A DNA stretch of 64,000 nt, taken from NCBI RefSeq assembly GCF_003597395.2, contig NC_133770.1, positions 6,655,300 to 6,719,299 of the forward strand, given 5' to 3'. Position 1 is the stretch's first letter; each line of letters begins with the position of its first letter. Shown one piece after another: positions 10,441 to 19,619 of the stretch. The position numbers and the translations under genes were made by a program. This stretch comes from Chelonoidis abingdonii. Taxonomy: Eukaryota; Chordata; Testudines; Testudinidae. Under the pieces are notes generated by a model. The model saw only the letters and a program-made list of their open reading frames with translations, had not been told where the DNA came from and made no database searches.

Positions 10441-11148
10441 GGAGACTGATAAGTCCCTTTTCATTGCTGACATTCTTCTGCTATCTCCGATAACGCCTAT
10501 CCAAACTTTCTATTATACGACTGAAAATTCTTTCCATAGCCAACATCAGATCATTTTAATGGAGCTTTTTAGAGAGTTTGGCCAAACTAGGTTGGCTTTT
10601 GCTATTTTTTTAATCAAATGATTCTGTTTTTTAGCTTTTCCCAGTTACATCAGCTATTAAACTTGTTCAGTTTCTGGAAACAAGTAAAACAAAAGGAGAA
10701 ATAAAGGAAAACAAAAAGCAGGCTGTAATTAAGATGTCCTTAGTTTGCCGTTTCTTCACCCCGTAAAGTCCTCCTATGAAATAAAAATCAAGGAAAGTAG
10801 CATTTAAAGAGAAGGGAGGAAAGTTAGCTGAAGGCTCAGAGTGAAATGATCTGTATGGAAGAGGCATGTGCTAGCGCTGCCAAAGAATTCCACACGCACT
10901 GCCATTGTCCACGAGTTCAGAAGAGAACATTTACCAGAAAAAATAAAACCCACCATTGAGTAATATAGTCTCATTTCTTCGCCTCTTCTTTAATAGGCAC
11001 CACATGCTGTTCATGCCATCAGCAAAGCAATTTCCTTAGGTAGAATTCAAATTCCGTGGGGGAAAGAAAGGAAAAGAAAAGAGGGTCAGGGTTTAAGTAG
11101 TTAACTAGTAATTGCTCTCCCTGGCTAGGGAGAGCCCTTAAGACTTTG
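10441..11148. other. repeat-free block, candidate conserved non-coding DNA
   Basis: About 700 bp with no transposon. It contains homeobox-type TAAT/ATTA words (CTGTAATTAAG at about 10721) and the near-palindrome TTTGGCCAAA at about 10577. Such density in repeat-free DNA is compatible with an enhancer, but also with chance. Confidence 0.3.
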
Positions 11149-11152
11149 CTTA

Positions 11153-11418
11153 GGGCAGGTCTTCACTACCCACCGGATTGGCGGGTAGAGATCGATCTAT
11201 CAGGGATCGATTTATCGCATCTCTTCTAAACGTGGATAAATCGATCCCTGAACGCACCCCCCTATCGACTCCGGAACTCCAGCTCACGAGACGTGGAAGC
11301 GTAGTCGACAGGGGTGGGGCAGCTGGCGACTCACCGCCATCCTCACAGCCAGGTAAGTCAACCTAAGATACACCGACTTCAGCTATTCATGTAGCCTCCC
11401 CCCAGTGTAGACTAGGGC
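11153..11418 (+). mobile_element. MITE with CTACAC-type ends and TTA target
   Basis: Starts GGGCAGGTCTTCACTACC and ends CCAGTGTAGACTAGGGC; the ends are imperfect inverted repeats. TTA is present on both sides (11150-11152 and 11419-11421), as expected for PIF/Harbinger-type elements. Internal hairpin arms include AGGGATCGATTTATCG mirrored by TAAATCGATCCCT. No coding capacity. Confidence 0.8.
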
Positions 11419-11460
11419 TTAGAATGCCTTTCCTGAGTAGGGAGATAGGGTAGCCTAGAG

Positions 11461-11702
11461 CAGTGACTCTCAACCTTTCCAGACGGCTTTGTCTTGTGTA
11501 TCCCCAAGTTTCGTCTCACTTAAAAATGACTTGCTAACACAATCAGACATAAAAATACAAAGGTGTCCCGGCACACTAGTACTGAAAAGTTGCTTACTTT
11601 CTCATTTTGACCATATAATTATAAAATAAATCAATTGGAATATAAACATTATACCTACGTTTCAGTGTATAGTATATAGAGCAATATAAACAAGACATTG
11701 TC
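11461..11702 (+). mobile_element. hAT-like element, 5' part
   Basis: Begins CAGTGACTCTCAACCTTTCC, the CAGTGGTTCTCAA-type end, then an AT-rich body with ACAATCAGACATAAAAATAC. No matching right end follows; the sequence switches abruptly to a GC-rich element at about 11703. It is therefore truncated, or split by that element with its other half lost. Confidence 0.7.
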
Positions 11703-12054
11703 ACATGGGCAGCCAGGGAAGCTGTGCATGCTGTCCTTGTGCTAAAAGGCGCTGCCCCTGCAGCTCCCATTGGCTGGGGTTCCTGGCCAATGGGAGCTGC
11801 GGAGCCGGCCCTTGAGGCAGGGACAATGTGCAGCGCCTCCATGGCCACCCATGTGTCTAGGGGCTGCAGGGACCTGGCGGCCGCTTCTGGGAGCCGTTGT
11901 GAGTCAGAGCAGGCAGGGAGTCTGCCTTAGCTCTGGTCCCCCACTGCGCAGCCAACCGGAATTTTAATAGCCTGGTTGGCAGTGCCGGCCAGAGGTGTCG
12001 GGGTCTCATTTCGACTGGGAGTTCTGGTCAAAAACTGGATGCCAGGCAACCCTG
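11703..12054 (-). mobile_element. GC-rich DNA element ending GGCAACCCT
   Basis: Contains the imperfect inverted repeat CAGCTCCCATTGGCTGG / CCAATGGGAGCTGCGG and ends GTCAAAAACTGGATGCCAGG CAACCCTG. The right end read in reverse (CAGGGTTGCCTGGCATCC) is a distant variant of the TAGGGTGACCAG end. I infer a hAT-type element on the minus strand, with an uncertain left border. Confidence 0.55.
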
Positions 12055-12330
12055 TTTGCTTGGTATGTGGTGGTGTTTGTGTCCCAGGCTTCCTGCTATT
12101 TCGATGGTGCCGTGGTCCCACCTCGTGGCTTTGTTGCTCTGCCACAAGCCTGTATTTACAACTGAAGCAGTTCCCACATTCGGTGGACTTAGGCAAACAT
12201 CACCTTTGTTGTGGTGCAAGGTCCCTCAGCTTAGCCATGGCAGAACAGCTAACCACTCCAGTATGTACCTGGTGTCCTGGGAGGAGTTGTGCTCAGGGGA
12301 GACTAGGTCATTCTGCTCTTACACCTCAAG
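12055..12330. other. unclassified sequence between elements
   Basis: No family recognised. Frames of 97 and 138 codons cross this interval from inside the flanking transposons and are not credible genes. Confidence 0.35.
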
Positions 12331-12918
12331 CTCGCTTTCGTCTAGCTAGATCAAAGCTAGCATGGTTATGTCTTAAGGGTGTAAAATGTTAACTGGTTAA
12401 CTGATAAGCATCAGTCTTACTGGTAATGTATTGAGTAAACGGTAAGGGGGCTAAGGCTGGGGTCATAGCTGGGGGCGGGGGCAGGGAGCAGAGCCCTGGG
12501 CGTGGGGCCAGCAGCGGGGCCAGCAGCAGGGATCCCAGGAGTGGAGCCGGCAGCTGAGTCCTGGGAGCGGGGTGGCAGCAGAACCCTGGGCACAGGGCGG
12601 CAGCCGGGACCCCGGGCGTGAAGCTGGCAGCTGAGCCCTGGGAGTGGGGCGGCAGCAGAACCCTGGGCACAAGGCAGCAGCTGGGACCCTGGGGCACGGA
12701 GCAGCAGCCGGGACCCGCATAAACCCTGGGGGTGCTGCAGCATCACCCTGCACCCCTATTTCCTGTGCCTATGTTGTGAACTTGTTAATGGTTAAACCTT
12801 TAACCGATACAATTTTAACAGTTTAAACGGGTACTTTTTAAAAATGCTGTTTACATCCCTAGTACGTCTACATGAGCTGCAATCACATCTCCTGATTGCA
12901 GCGTAGACGTACCCTAAG
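12331..12918. mobile_element. MITE split by a hAT insertion
   Basis: The left piece (to 12373, with CTAGCTAGATCAAAGCTAGC) and the right piece (12862-12918, CATGAGCTGCAATCAC and GCGTAGACGTACCCTAAG) match the uninterrupted copy at 31872-32128, which reads across the same join. Everything between 12374 and 12861 is a later insertion. Confidence 0.8.
12374..12861. mobile_element. hAT element with GC-rich internal repeats
   Basis: Ends TAAGGGTGTAAA and TTTACATCCCTA are inverted repeats with one slip. Subterminal GTTAACTGGTTAACTGAT is mirrored near the other end by repeated GGTTAAACC and TAACC words. Flanks TTATGTCT (12366-12373) and GTACGTCT (12862-12869) agree at 6 of 8, one difference being a CpG transition. 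The centre (12460-12730) is GC-rich with a 77-bp period: the CTGAG-CCTGGGAG unit recurs at 12554 and 12631. Confidence 0.85.
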
Positions 12919-13101
12919 TGTGGCTTCTCAAGTGTGTTGTAAGAGTCATCTTACACTTGGCGATTCGGCCCCCACCTCCATCTTCTCCACTGAGGCCATC
13001 CTGTCAGCAGGGGTTTCTCTGCCATATATCTTGCATTCATTTAGGATTCCAGTGCTGCACGAGGCTTGTCTCCTGTTCTGAGTGAATGCGTGGATTCTAG
13101 G
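12919..13101. other. short unannotated spacer
   Basis: No feature recognised, other than the 8-bp target copy ATTCTAGG at 13094-13101 that belongs to the next hAT insertion. Confidence 0.4.
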
Positions 13102-13217
13102 TAGGGTTACCCGATAGTAAGTGTGAAAAATTGAGATGGGGGTAATAGGTGCCTGTATAAGACACAGCCCTGAATATCGTGACTGTCCCTATTAAGTTAG
13201 GACATCTGATAACCCTA
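13102..13217 (-). mobile_element. short hAT MITE, TAGGGTGACCAG family, copy 3
   Basis: Ends TAGGGTTACCCGATAG and CATCTGATAACCCTA, with the family interior in reverse orientation. The 8-bp TSD ATTCTAGG is exact at 13094-13101 and 13218-13225 although the element body is quite diverged. Confidence 0.92.
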
Positions 13218-13370
13218 ATTCTAGGGCATCCATCCAGTTTAGATACGCGCATGGCCCTCATCACTGTTGTAGAGGCGTGCCTTGGGTTTTTACCATATCT
13301 CTCCGCCAGCAGCCCTGTGAGAGTGGGAGATCCCTGTTTACAGTTCGGGAAATCAGGCACAGGAAGGCCT

Positions 13371-13606
13371 TGGCATGTCCACACTTCAAGGGGGAGGCAT
13401 AATTTCCAGCTGGAGGAGACACATCCGAGCTAAAAATAGAAGCGTAGCCATGGAGGCACCAAGACAATGGGTATGTACTCAAGTGGCTAGCCCCACCCAT
13501 CACCTGTGCTGCCGGGGGCTACACTCTGTTTTCACGGAGCTGGTGTGGGTAAGCCCCCTCGAGCTGGAAACGACACCCCCAGCTCAGCGTGTGGATGTAC
13601 CCTAAG
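13371..13606. mobile_element. MITE inside the SINE, left member
   Basis: Starts TGGCATGTCCACAC and ends GTGTGGATGTACCCTAAG, forming inverted repeats. The interior carries GAGCTGGTGTGGGTAAGC and CCGAGCTAAAAATAG words typical of this MITE group. It ends in TAAG, which is shared with the start of the next MITE. Confidence 0.7.
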
Positions 13607-13911
13607 GTCTGGTCTACACTAGGGCTGGGGCGGGGGGAGGGGGTTGATGTAAGACACGCAACTTCAGCTACGGCAATAGCATAGCTGAAGTCGATGTACC
13701 TTATTTCGACTTACCTCCCGTCCTCATGGTGCGGGATCGACGGCCGTGGCTCCCCCGTCAACTCCGCTACTGCCGCTCGCCCTAGTGGAGTTCCAGAGTC
13801 GACGGGAGCGTGTTCAGGGATCGATTTATTGCGTCTAGATGAGACACGATAAATCGATCCCTGGTAGATCAATCGCTACCCGCTAATCCGTCGGGTAGTG
13901 TGGACGTACCC
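13603..13911 (-). mobile_element. MITE inside the SINE, right member
   Basis: Starts TAAGGTCTGGTCTACACTAG and ends GGGTAGTGTGGACGTACCC. It is the same family as 11153-11418 in opposite orientation: both contain AGGGATCGATTTAT and TAAATCGATCCCT arms. CpG content is high for this window, suggesting a relatively young copy. Confidence 0.8.
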
Positions 13912-14005
13912 GTAGTGACCTGCCCAAGGTCCACAGGAAAGCTGCAGCAGATCAGGGAATGAACTAGGGTCTCCTAAGATACTGCTCTCAGCCTTGGAGC
14001 AACTG

Positions 14006-14661
14006 TCCTTTCTCATCCCACAGCTCTGTTGCTCTAACCCAAATTTTGCTCCAGTTTGATCCATTTAGGTGGATTCACTGGTGTGTTACAACGTCTCAGA
14101 TTCAACTTCTCCTTTGACCTCGTCAACAAAATGTATTTGTTTCCTTGACTTGGCTGGGGCCCAAGGTCTGATGTGATGCTTTCCTTGCATTCAATATGTT
14201 TCTGCTGCTTTTGTCTCCCTTGAGTTCCTTGGAATATGCCTCAGTGGACGAAGTGAACTTTTCAACACGTTTGGGGCATTCCTCTCAGCCATGATCTATC
14301 TCTGTAACGAATCTACCTGCTTGTGGCTTCCCCTAGATGTGGAGCTTCACTGTGGTTATAAGTCTTGCTATGACTCCTCTGGGACTGGAGAAGACACGTG
14401 CCCTGGAGGAAAGCTGTTCTCACAGTCAGCAGGTTTCTTCCTCTCTCCCCCACCCTTCTACTCACGCTGTGCTTTTCTGAGACACCCCGAAGTTTTGCTT
14501 GTAACTAACATCTTTTTCCCATTAAAATTTTAACTCTCCATGTACTTTCACAGGTGATTACAATGGAGTCACTGCTGACGTACACCAGTCAAAGTGAGAA
14601 GAGAACCAGCTGCCTAATCTGTATAGAAAGTCTGTCTCCTTATTCTATCTTTATAGTCAAA
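14006..14661. other. single-copy DNA, no gene recognised
   Basis: About 650 bp with no repeat or convincing coding signal. Confidence 0.35.
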
Positions 14662-14940
14662 GACTATAACAGGGTTCAAAAAAAGAACTAGATAAATTAA
14701 TGGAGGAAGGTCCATCAATGGCTATTAGCCAGGAGGGGCAGGGATGCAAAACCATGGTCCAAGTGTCTCTAGCCTCTTTTGCCAGAAGCTGGGAACAAAC
14801 GACAGGAGATGGATCACTTGATGATGACCTGTTCTGTTCATTCCCTCTGGGGCACCTGGCATTGGCCACTGTCAGAAGACAGGATACGGGGCTAGATAGA
14901 CCATTGATCTGACCCAGCATGGTTGTTCTTATGTTCTTAT
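14662..14940 (+). mobile_element. CR1 LINE 3' end
   Basis: Carries the end of the second open frame (CAGGGTTCAAAAAAAGAAC), then AATGGCTATTAGCCAGGA, CCTGGCATTGGCCACTG, TGATCTGACCCAGC and the TTCTTATGTTCTTAT tail. It is 5'-truncated and plus-strand. Confidence 0.92.
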
Positions 14941-15274
14941 AGTCTCTGTCTCTTCCCCATGTCTCTCTCTCACCTAACTGCTCTCTGCTGGGCGGTTATT
15001 TTCAGAGTAATCTGATTCCCCAGCCTGGCTTCTCCTTGGCCCCTTGTGTGAGCATTTGGGCCTGACGTGTGAGAAAAATGCACCAGATTAGAACAGGAGC
15101 ATTTGACAGACTCTTTATACTGATGTAAATGACTGGACAAGGCAGTGGAGAACCAAGCCTTTAGATTTTAAGGCCAGAAGCCGGGGCGGCTCGAGGCACC
15201 AGCATGCCAAGCATGTGCCTGGGGTGGCAAGTCACGGGGGGCACTCTGCTGGTCACTGCGAGGGCAGCAGGCAG

Positions 15275-15748
15275 GGGATATGATAGAGGTATATAAAATC
15301 ATGAGTGATGTGGAGAAAGTAGATAAGGAAAAGTTATTTACTTATTTCCATAATACAAGAACTAGGGGCCACCAAATGAAATTAATAGGCAGCAGGTTTA
15401 AAACAAATAAAAGAAAATTCTTCTTCACACAGCGCACAGTTAACCTGTGGAACTCCTTGCCTGAGGAGGTTGTGAAGGCCAGGACTATAAAAGCGTTTAA
15501 AAGAGAACTGGATAAATTCATGGAGGTTAAGTCCATAAATGGCTATTAGCCAGGATGGGTAAGGAATGGTGTCCCTGGCCTCTGTTTGTCAGAGGGTGGA
15601 GATGGATGGCAGAGAGATCACTTGATCATTACCTGTTAGCTTCACTCCCTCTGGGGCACCTGGCATTGGCCATTGTCAGTAGACAGATACTGGTCTAGAT
15701 GGACCTTTGGTCTGACCCGGTATGGCCGTTCTTATGTTCTTTTGTTCT
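15275..15748 (+). mobile_element. CR1 LINE inserted into the hAT element
   Basis: Starts GATATGATAGAGGTATATAA, carries the decayed open frame at 15280-15549, and ends GGTCTGACCCGGTATGGC plus a TTCTTATGTTCTTTTG tail. It is the youngest layer of the nest. No clear TSD is visible, which is usual for CR1. Confidence 0.92.
15280..15549 (+). pseudogene. CR1 second open frame, C-terminal relic
   Basis: An 89-residue open stretch with the CR1 reverse-transcriptase C-terminal pattern: an NTRTRGH motif near residue 26, FFTQR near residue 49, [11 protein letters not shown] near residue 55, and DKFME near the end. In a full LINE this follows the reverse-transcriptase domain. The catalytic part is absent because the element is 5'-truncated, so this is not functional. 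The frame is intact, implying a fairly recent insertion. Confidence 0.88.
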
Positions 15749-16425
15749 TCGGCAGCATGCCAGTGGAGGGTCTGCTGGTCCCACGGCTTTGGCGGACCTC
15801 CCACAGGCAGGCTGCTGAATCCACGGGACCGGGGACCTCCTGCAGGCAATCCGCTGAAGGCAGCCTGCCTGCGGTGCTTGGGGCAGCAAAATACCTAGAG
15901 TCGCCCTTGGCCAGAAGAGACTATGATGGTGATCTAGTCTGGTCTGTATCAGACAGTCCTGAGCATTGCCCCCAGCGATTCCTGCGTCACACCCAATAAG
16001 ATGTGACTGTGCTAGAGCATGCCTTTTGGAAAGACATCCCATTTTGATTTAAAGGGCCTATTTCTCAGCTAGGCTAAGGCCCTACACTGCTCTGGCAGTA
16101 AAAAGGGGCTTTAGTGAATGAGAATCAGGCCGCACAACTCATGGAGAATCCATCACCTCCCTTGCAGAGCTCTTCCGAAGGCTACTTACTTTCATTGATA
16201 AAAACGTGCATTCTGTTTCCAATATGAGTTTGACTATTTTCAACTTCCAGCCATGGCACTGGTTAAGCCTTTGTTTGTTAGACTGAAAAGCCCTCTCCAG
16301 TCAACAATCATCTCCTGTTGTAGGTACACATACATAGACTGTGATCAAATTGCCTCTTAATCATTTTTACCTACATGGGGAGAAGGTTTCTGAGCTTTTT
16401 AGTCTAGCATATGTACAGGATGTGA

Positions 16426-16529
16426 TTCTCCGCAGAGTTTTACAACATCTGTTGGCTTTACTTCAGCCATTACAAGCGTGACTGATTTGCTTGTTTCTTG
16501 CAAGAAGGTTCTGCTCAGTTAGTTGTAAC
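16426..16529. other. short single-copy spacer
   Basis: About 100 bp of unclassified sequence between the CR1 and the next element. Confidence 0.35.
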
Positions 16530-16886
16530 TAGAGCTGGGAGAAAACTTTTTGGCGCACAATAAGTTTGCCCCAAAATGCATTTTTTTGGGACACTGAAAT
16601 TATACGCAAATCTGGATTGCATTTGGAGCAAACATTCGGCCAGAAAAAAAACTTTAAAAAACAGATTTTCAGAAATGTCCAAATGGTTCTTTTCAACATT
16701 TTTTAACCGAAATGTCATTCTGGTTCGACACATTTTGTTCAATCTTAACACATTTTGTCCAGTGTTTCATTCTGGTGGGAAAAACAAACAAACAAAAAAA
16801 CCCAGTTTCAGTTCAAATCATTCCTCCCCCTCCCGTATTATTTCATTTCACTAAAGAGCTGAAAAAAATCAATTTGCTCAGTTCTA
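16530..16886. mobile_element. W-rich DNA element with AGAGCTGG ends
   Basis: Left end TAGAGCTGGGAGAAAAC and right end ATTTGCTCAGTTCTA are imperfect inverted repeats. The body is A/T-rich with repeated TTCATTT and ACATTTTGT words. I could not see a convincing TSD. Confidence 0.6.
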
Positions 16887-16989
16887 CTTGGAGACTCTAT
16901 CTGGGCATCATCGATTCATTTTGTTTCAACTTTTATATGAAAATATTAATTTGAATACTATATTATATTTCTATAATCCCCTCCAAATT

Positions 16990-17180
16990 GGAGGCAGCAT
17001 GGCCTAGTGGGGTGTGCACCAGCTGGGGCTTCAGAAAACCTCTGTTCTATGCTGTACCGGGGCATGTCACTTTACCTCAACTGCTGAACTTTAAAATGGG
17101 AACAATGAAACTGACCACCTTTGTAATGTGGTTTGAGATGAAAAGTGCTATGTAAAAGCAAGTTGATATTATTATTCATC
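16990..17180 (+). mobile_element. MIR/CORE-like SINE, near full length
   Basis: Starts GGAGGCAGCATGGCCTAGTG, has a degenerate core (TGTCACTTTACCTCAACTGC, TTTAAAATGGGAACAATG) and ends GATGAAAAGTGCTATGTAAA with an ATTATTATT tail. It has the same head as the minus-strand copy at 5243. Confidence 0.85.
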
Positions 17181-17426
17181 ATTACTGTAAAAATAAGATA
17201 AGGTATGAAGAGTGTTAGGCTGAGAACAGGCGCATTTATGCTAGTTTGGCTGTAGGCCAAGATATCATAAGCATAAATTGTTCAGTAATTCCTTACCTTG
17301 AATATTGCATTCAGTTAATTCTTAAAGGGCTTGGCAGAAATAGAAAAGTCCCAGAGTGGAGCGAATGAGAGGATGCTGAACATAGTGGGTCTGAGTTTAA
17401 TCCGATTGACGCCCTTCTGTTTGTAA

Positions 17427-17577
17427 CTCCACCGGAGTTACTCCTGATTTACACCCATGTGAGAGGAAAACCAGGCCCAATCGTTGGAAATGAGATCAAC
17501 ATAATAACTATGTACTTGATTCTGTGATAATTTAGGGCCTGATTCTCCTCTGACACTGGTATAAATCAGGAGTAATG
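17427..17577. repeat. inverted repeat, palindromic MITE relic
   Basis: The left arm (17427-17479, with GGAGTTACTCCTGATTTACA and CCAGGCCCA) is mirrored by the right arm (17534-17577, GGGCCTGATTCTCCTCTG and ATAAATCAGGAGTAA). A 54-bp spacer separates them. The arms match at most positions. Confidence 0.65.
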
Positions 17578-17770
17578 GTGACCTCAGCTGTGCTCATAGC
17601 ATCCAACCATACCCCCACTGAAGTCAATGGTGAGACTGCAATGACCTCAGAGCGATCTTGATCAGGTCCATAGCTAGCCTAGGTTAACCCTTGGTCTAAT
17701 TTTTGGCTCCTTCATCCTCTCAACTCTACTCCTTCCTACACCCACTAGCATAGACACCCACGGGGAAAAA

Positions 17771-18046
17771 AGGCCTCTCCCTCTCAATGCCTCTCCCTCC
17801 TCCCAGCACCACCCACCCACCTGGGGCCCCACGGATCGGTGCCTCCCCATCCCTCACGGCACCTCCTGCCTGCAGCAGATCAGCTGCTTTGCAGCGTCAA
17901 GAGGCACTGAGGGTAAAGAGGGAGGAGCGAGGGCACAGCGTGTTCAGGGGAGGGGTGGAATGGGGCTGGGAAGAGGCGGAGTGGGGGAAGAAAGAGGTGG
18001 GGAAGAGGCAGAGCAGGAGTGGGAAGAAGCAGGATGGAGGTGGGTC
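17771..18046. repeat. GC/purine-rich repeat module
   Basis: It carries a 19-bp exact match at 17921-17939 (GGAGGAGCGAGGGCACAGC) to 44278-44296 inside a hAT element, plus similar CACCCACCTG and GCAGATCAGCTG words upstream. It is probably a fragment of a related GC-rich element. The 243-codon frame starting at 17787 runs across this and the next hAT element and is not a gene. Confidence 0.55.
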
Positions 18047-18517
18047 TAGGGTGACCAGATGTCCCGATTTTATCGAGAATGTCTCGATATTTGCTTGTTT
18101 GTCTAGTGTCCCGACCGATGTTTGGTTGGAACATGGGATAAACAAGCAATTTTGCCCTCCGCTCCGGCACAGGCAGAGCCTGGAGGGGCTCTTGCCCCCC
18201 CCCACCCTGTCCCCTCCTTCCCCCATTGGATCCCTCCCCAAATCCCTGCCCTGGCCCTGCCTCTTCCCCAAGCACGCCATATTCCTCCTTCCTCCCAGGC
18301 TTGCGCTGATCAGTTATATGGTGGCGCAAGCCTGGAGGGAGGGGGTGGCCCTCAGCACTGACCCTGCGAACTGCTCCAATCCAGGTTCTGGTGGCGGCGG
18401 GGGGGGCGTGCTTCAGCGGCTTTTTTTTCACCACCGGCTTTTTTTTTTCCCCTCTGCCGTCAGCCCTCCTCCCCCCTGGGGGTCCCGATATTTCATCTAT
18501 GTCATCTGGTCACCCTA
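18047..18517 (+). mobile_element. hAT element, TAGGGTGACCAG family, long version
   Basis: Ends TAGGGTGACCAGATGTCCC and CATCTGGTCACCCTA match the 120-bp MITEs, but the interior is about 470 bp and mostly different, with poly-C, poly-G and poly-T runs. Flanks GGTGGGTC and GGTGAGGC agree at 6 of 8. It shares the outer GTCCCGATTTTAT and TCCCGATATTT blocks with the short copies. Confidence 0.88.
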
Positions 18518-19172
18518 GGTGAGGCATTGGGGGAACTGGTAGAGTGGGAGCAGGGCCTCGGCAGAGCTGGAGGGGAGAACCCCCTGGCAGATTAGAAACT
18601 CAGTGCCTATGTCCACTTGTGCATCCTGTCATAGGTCTTGGCTCATCAAGATCCTTAAGCATGAACCTAACTTTGTGCACGAGTAGAATGGGAATACTTG
18701 CATACTTACCGTCAGGGACACACATAGAAAATACCTTGCTGAATCATAGACTTTTATAGATGGTAGATTCTTTGTGGCAAGGGATGTTCTTTTTCTGTGT
18801 CTATGAGGAAAATGGGGCTCAGGTGTTTACTAAAAAGCAAATTATAATTGACAGAGCAAAGCAAGACCCTACATCTAACTCAATGGCATTTCTCTGTCTG
18901 TAAAGCGATAACTTTTGAAAACCACATCTGATCAATTCCAAAATGGCAGGGAATGTTCTAAACATCAATGGACAGAACCCTCTCAATTTTGGTGAAAATC
19001 AGAACACTAGAACAATCCCCACCTCAGGTGGGTTCAGAAAATATCCCAGGTTACAATAAGGGATATATAATAGAGAAATGATCAGCTAAGCCACTGGGCC
19101 ACATAGAAGTGACAGCTGCAAAATTCTGTGATCCCTTTAGGGGTTCTTGGTCCAATTGTAATGAAGTATGTG
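18518..19172. other. single-copy DNA, no gene recognised
   Basis: No repeat family or gene recognised in 650 bp. Confidence 0.35.
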
Positions 19173-19395
19173 GTGGAGCTGGCTGGGAATTTTTTGGCGA
19201 ATAGGGTTTTCGTCAAAAAATGCCAATTCATCAAAACAAAAACTCTTCACTAAGCAAGGTCTGGATCAACAAATGTCCTGACTTGAAAAGTTAAGAATAA
19301 AAGTTTTGAAATTGGCAAAGCAAAACATATGGACATTTTTCAGATACAAAATTCCTGTTGTCCAGTTCAAAATGAACATTTTGTTTTGAAATGCA
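19173..19395. mobile_element. W-rich AGAGCTGG-type element, partial
   Basis: Starts GGTGGAGCTGGCTGGGAATT and continues with CAAAAAATG, TTTGAAATTGG and GAACATTTTG words typical of this class. No right terminal repeat is found before the next feature. Confidence 0.5.
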
Positions 19396-19500
19396 GGGGC
19401 TGGAATCAAACATGGGACTAGAAAGTGTTTATGCAGGAGCCGCTGCCACCTGAACTAAGAGACCTATCCCTTAGCTACAGCTCTTGCAGGCTCATCAACC
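19396..19500 (-). mobile_element. possible tRNA-derived SINE head
   Basis: On the minus strand, AGTTCAGGTGG (plus 19447-19457) and TGTTTGATTCC (plus 19402-19412) resemble RNA polymerase III A- and B-boxes with a spacing of about 35 bp, as in tRNA-derived SINEs. The match is imperfect and no tail is visible. Confidence 0.35.
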
Positions 19501-19619
19501 TCAGTGTGGCCTAGCCACCACTAGAAGGAGACAGAGTGTCACAGCAAATGGACGTGGTTTACAGGAAGAAAAAAGCTCTTTATAGTTTTCAGACTTTACA
19601 CAAAGGTTCTGTTCGCCTT

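Larger units (their letters stand above)
13300..14005 (-). mobile_element. MIR-like SINE split by two MITEs
   Basis: The left piece (about 13300-13370: CCCTGTGAGAGTGG, TTTACAGTTCGGGAAATCAGG) is the 3' half of a minus-strand SINE core. The right piece (13912-14005: AGTGACCTGCCCAAGGTCC, GGGAATGAACTAGGGTCTCC) continues the same core. The 540 bp between them consists of two MITEs placed end to end. Confidence 0.75.
15181..15909. mobile_element. hAT element GGGGCGGCTC, itself split by a CR1
   Basis: Ends CCGGGGCGGCTCGAGGC and CCTAGAGTCGCCCTTG are imperfect inverted repeats. The 8-bp TSD GCCAGAAG is exact at 15173-15180 and 15910-15917. Removing the CR1 at 15275-15748 leaves about 255 bp of GC-rich non-coding DNA with GGCAGCATGCC and CCTGCAGG motifs. 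Confidence 0.88.
15160..16425 (-). mobile_element. old CR1 LINE, split by a hAT element
   Basis: The left piece ends TTTTAAGGCCAGAAG at 15180 and the right piece resumes at 15918 with AGACTATGATGGTGATC and CTAGTCTGGTCTG; later words AAAGACATCCCATTTTGATT, TTCAACTTCCAGCC and ATAGACTGTGATCAAATTGC are reverse-complement CR1. It also carries a small unrelated insert at about 16055-16140. It is the oldest layer of this nest. Confidence 0.75.

Noticed and set aside
12460..12730. Tandem GC-rich units that might suggest a CRISPR array or CpG island.
   Set aside because: Units are contiguous with a 77-bp period and no unique spacers, and they lie inside a hAT element in a eukaryotic sequence.
17787..18518. 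A 243-residue open frame.
   Set aside because: It crosses a GC-rich repeat module and a whole hAT element, including their borders. Stop codons are scarce because the DNA is GC-rich.
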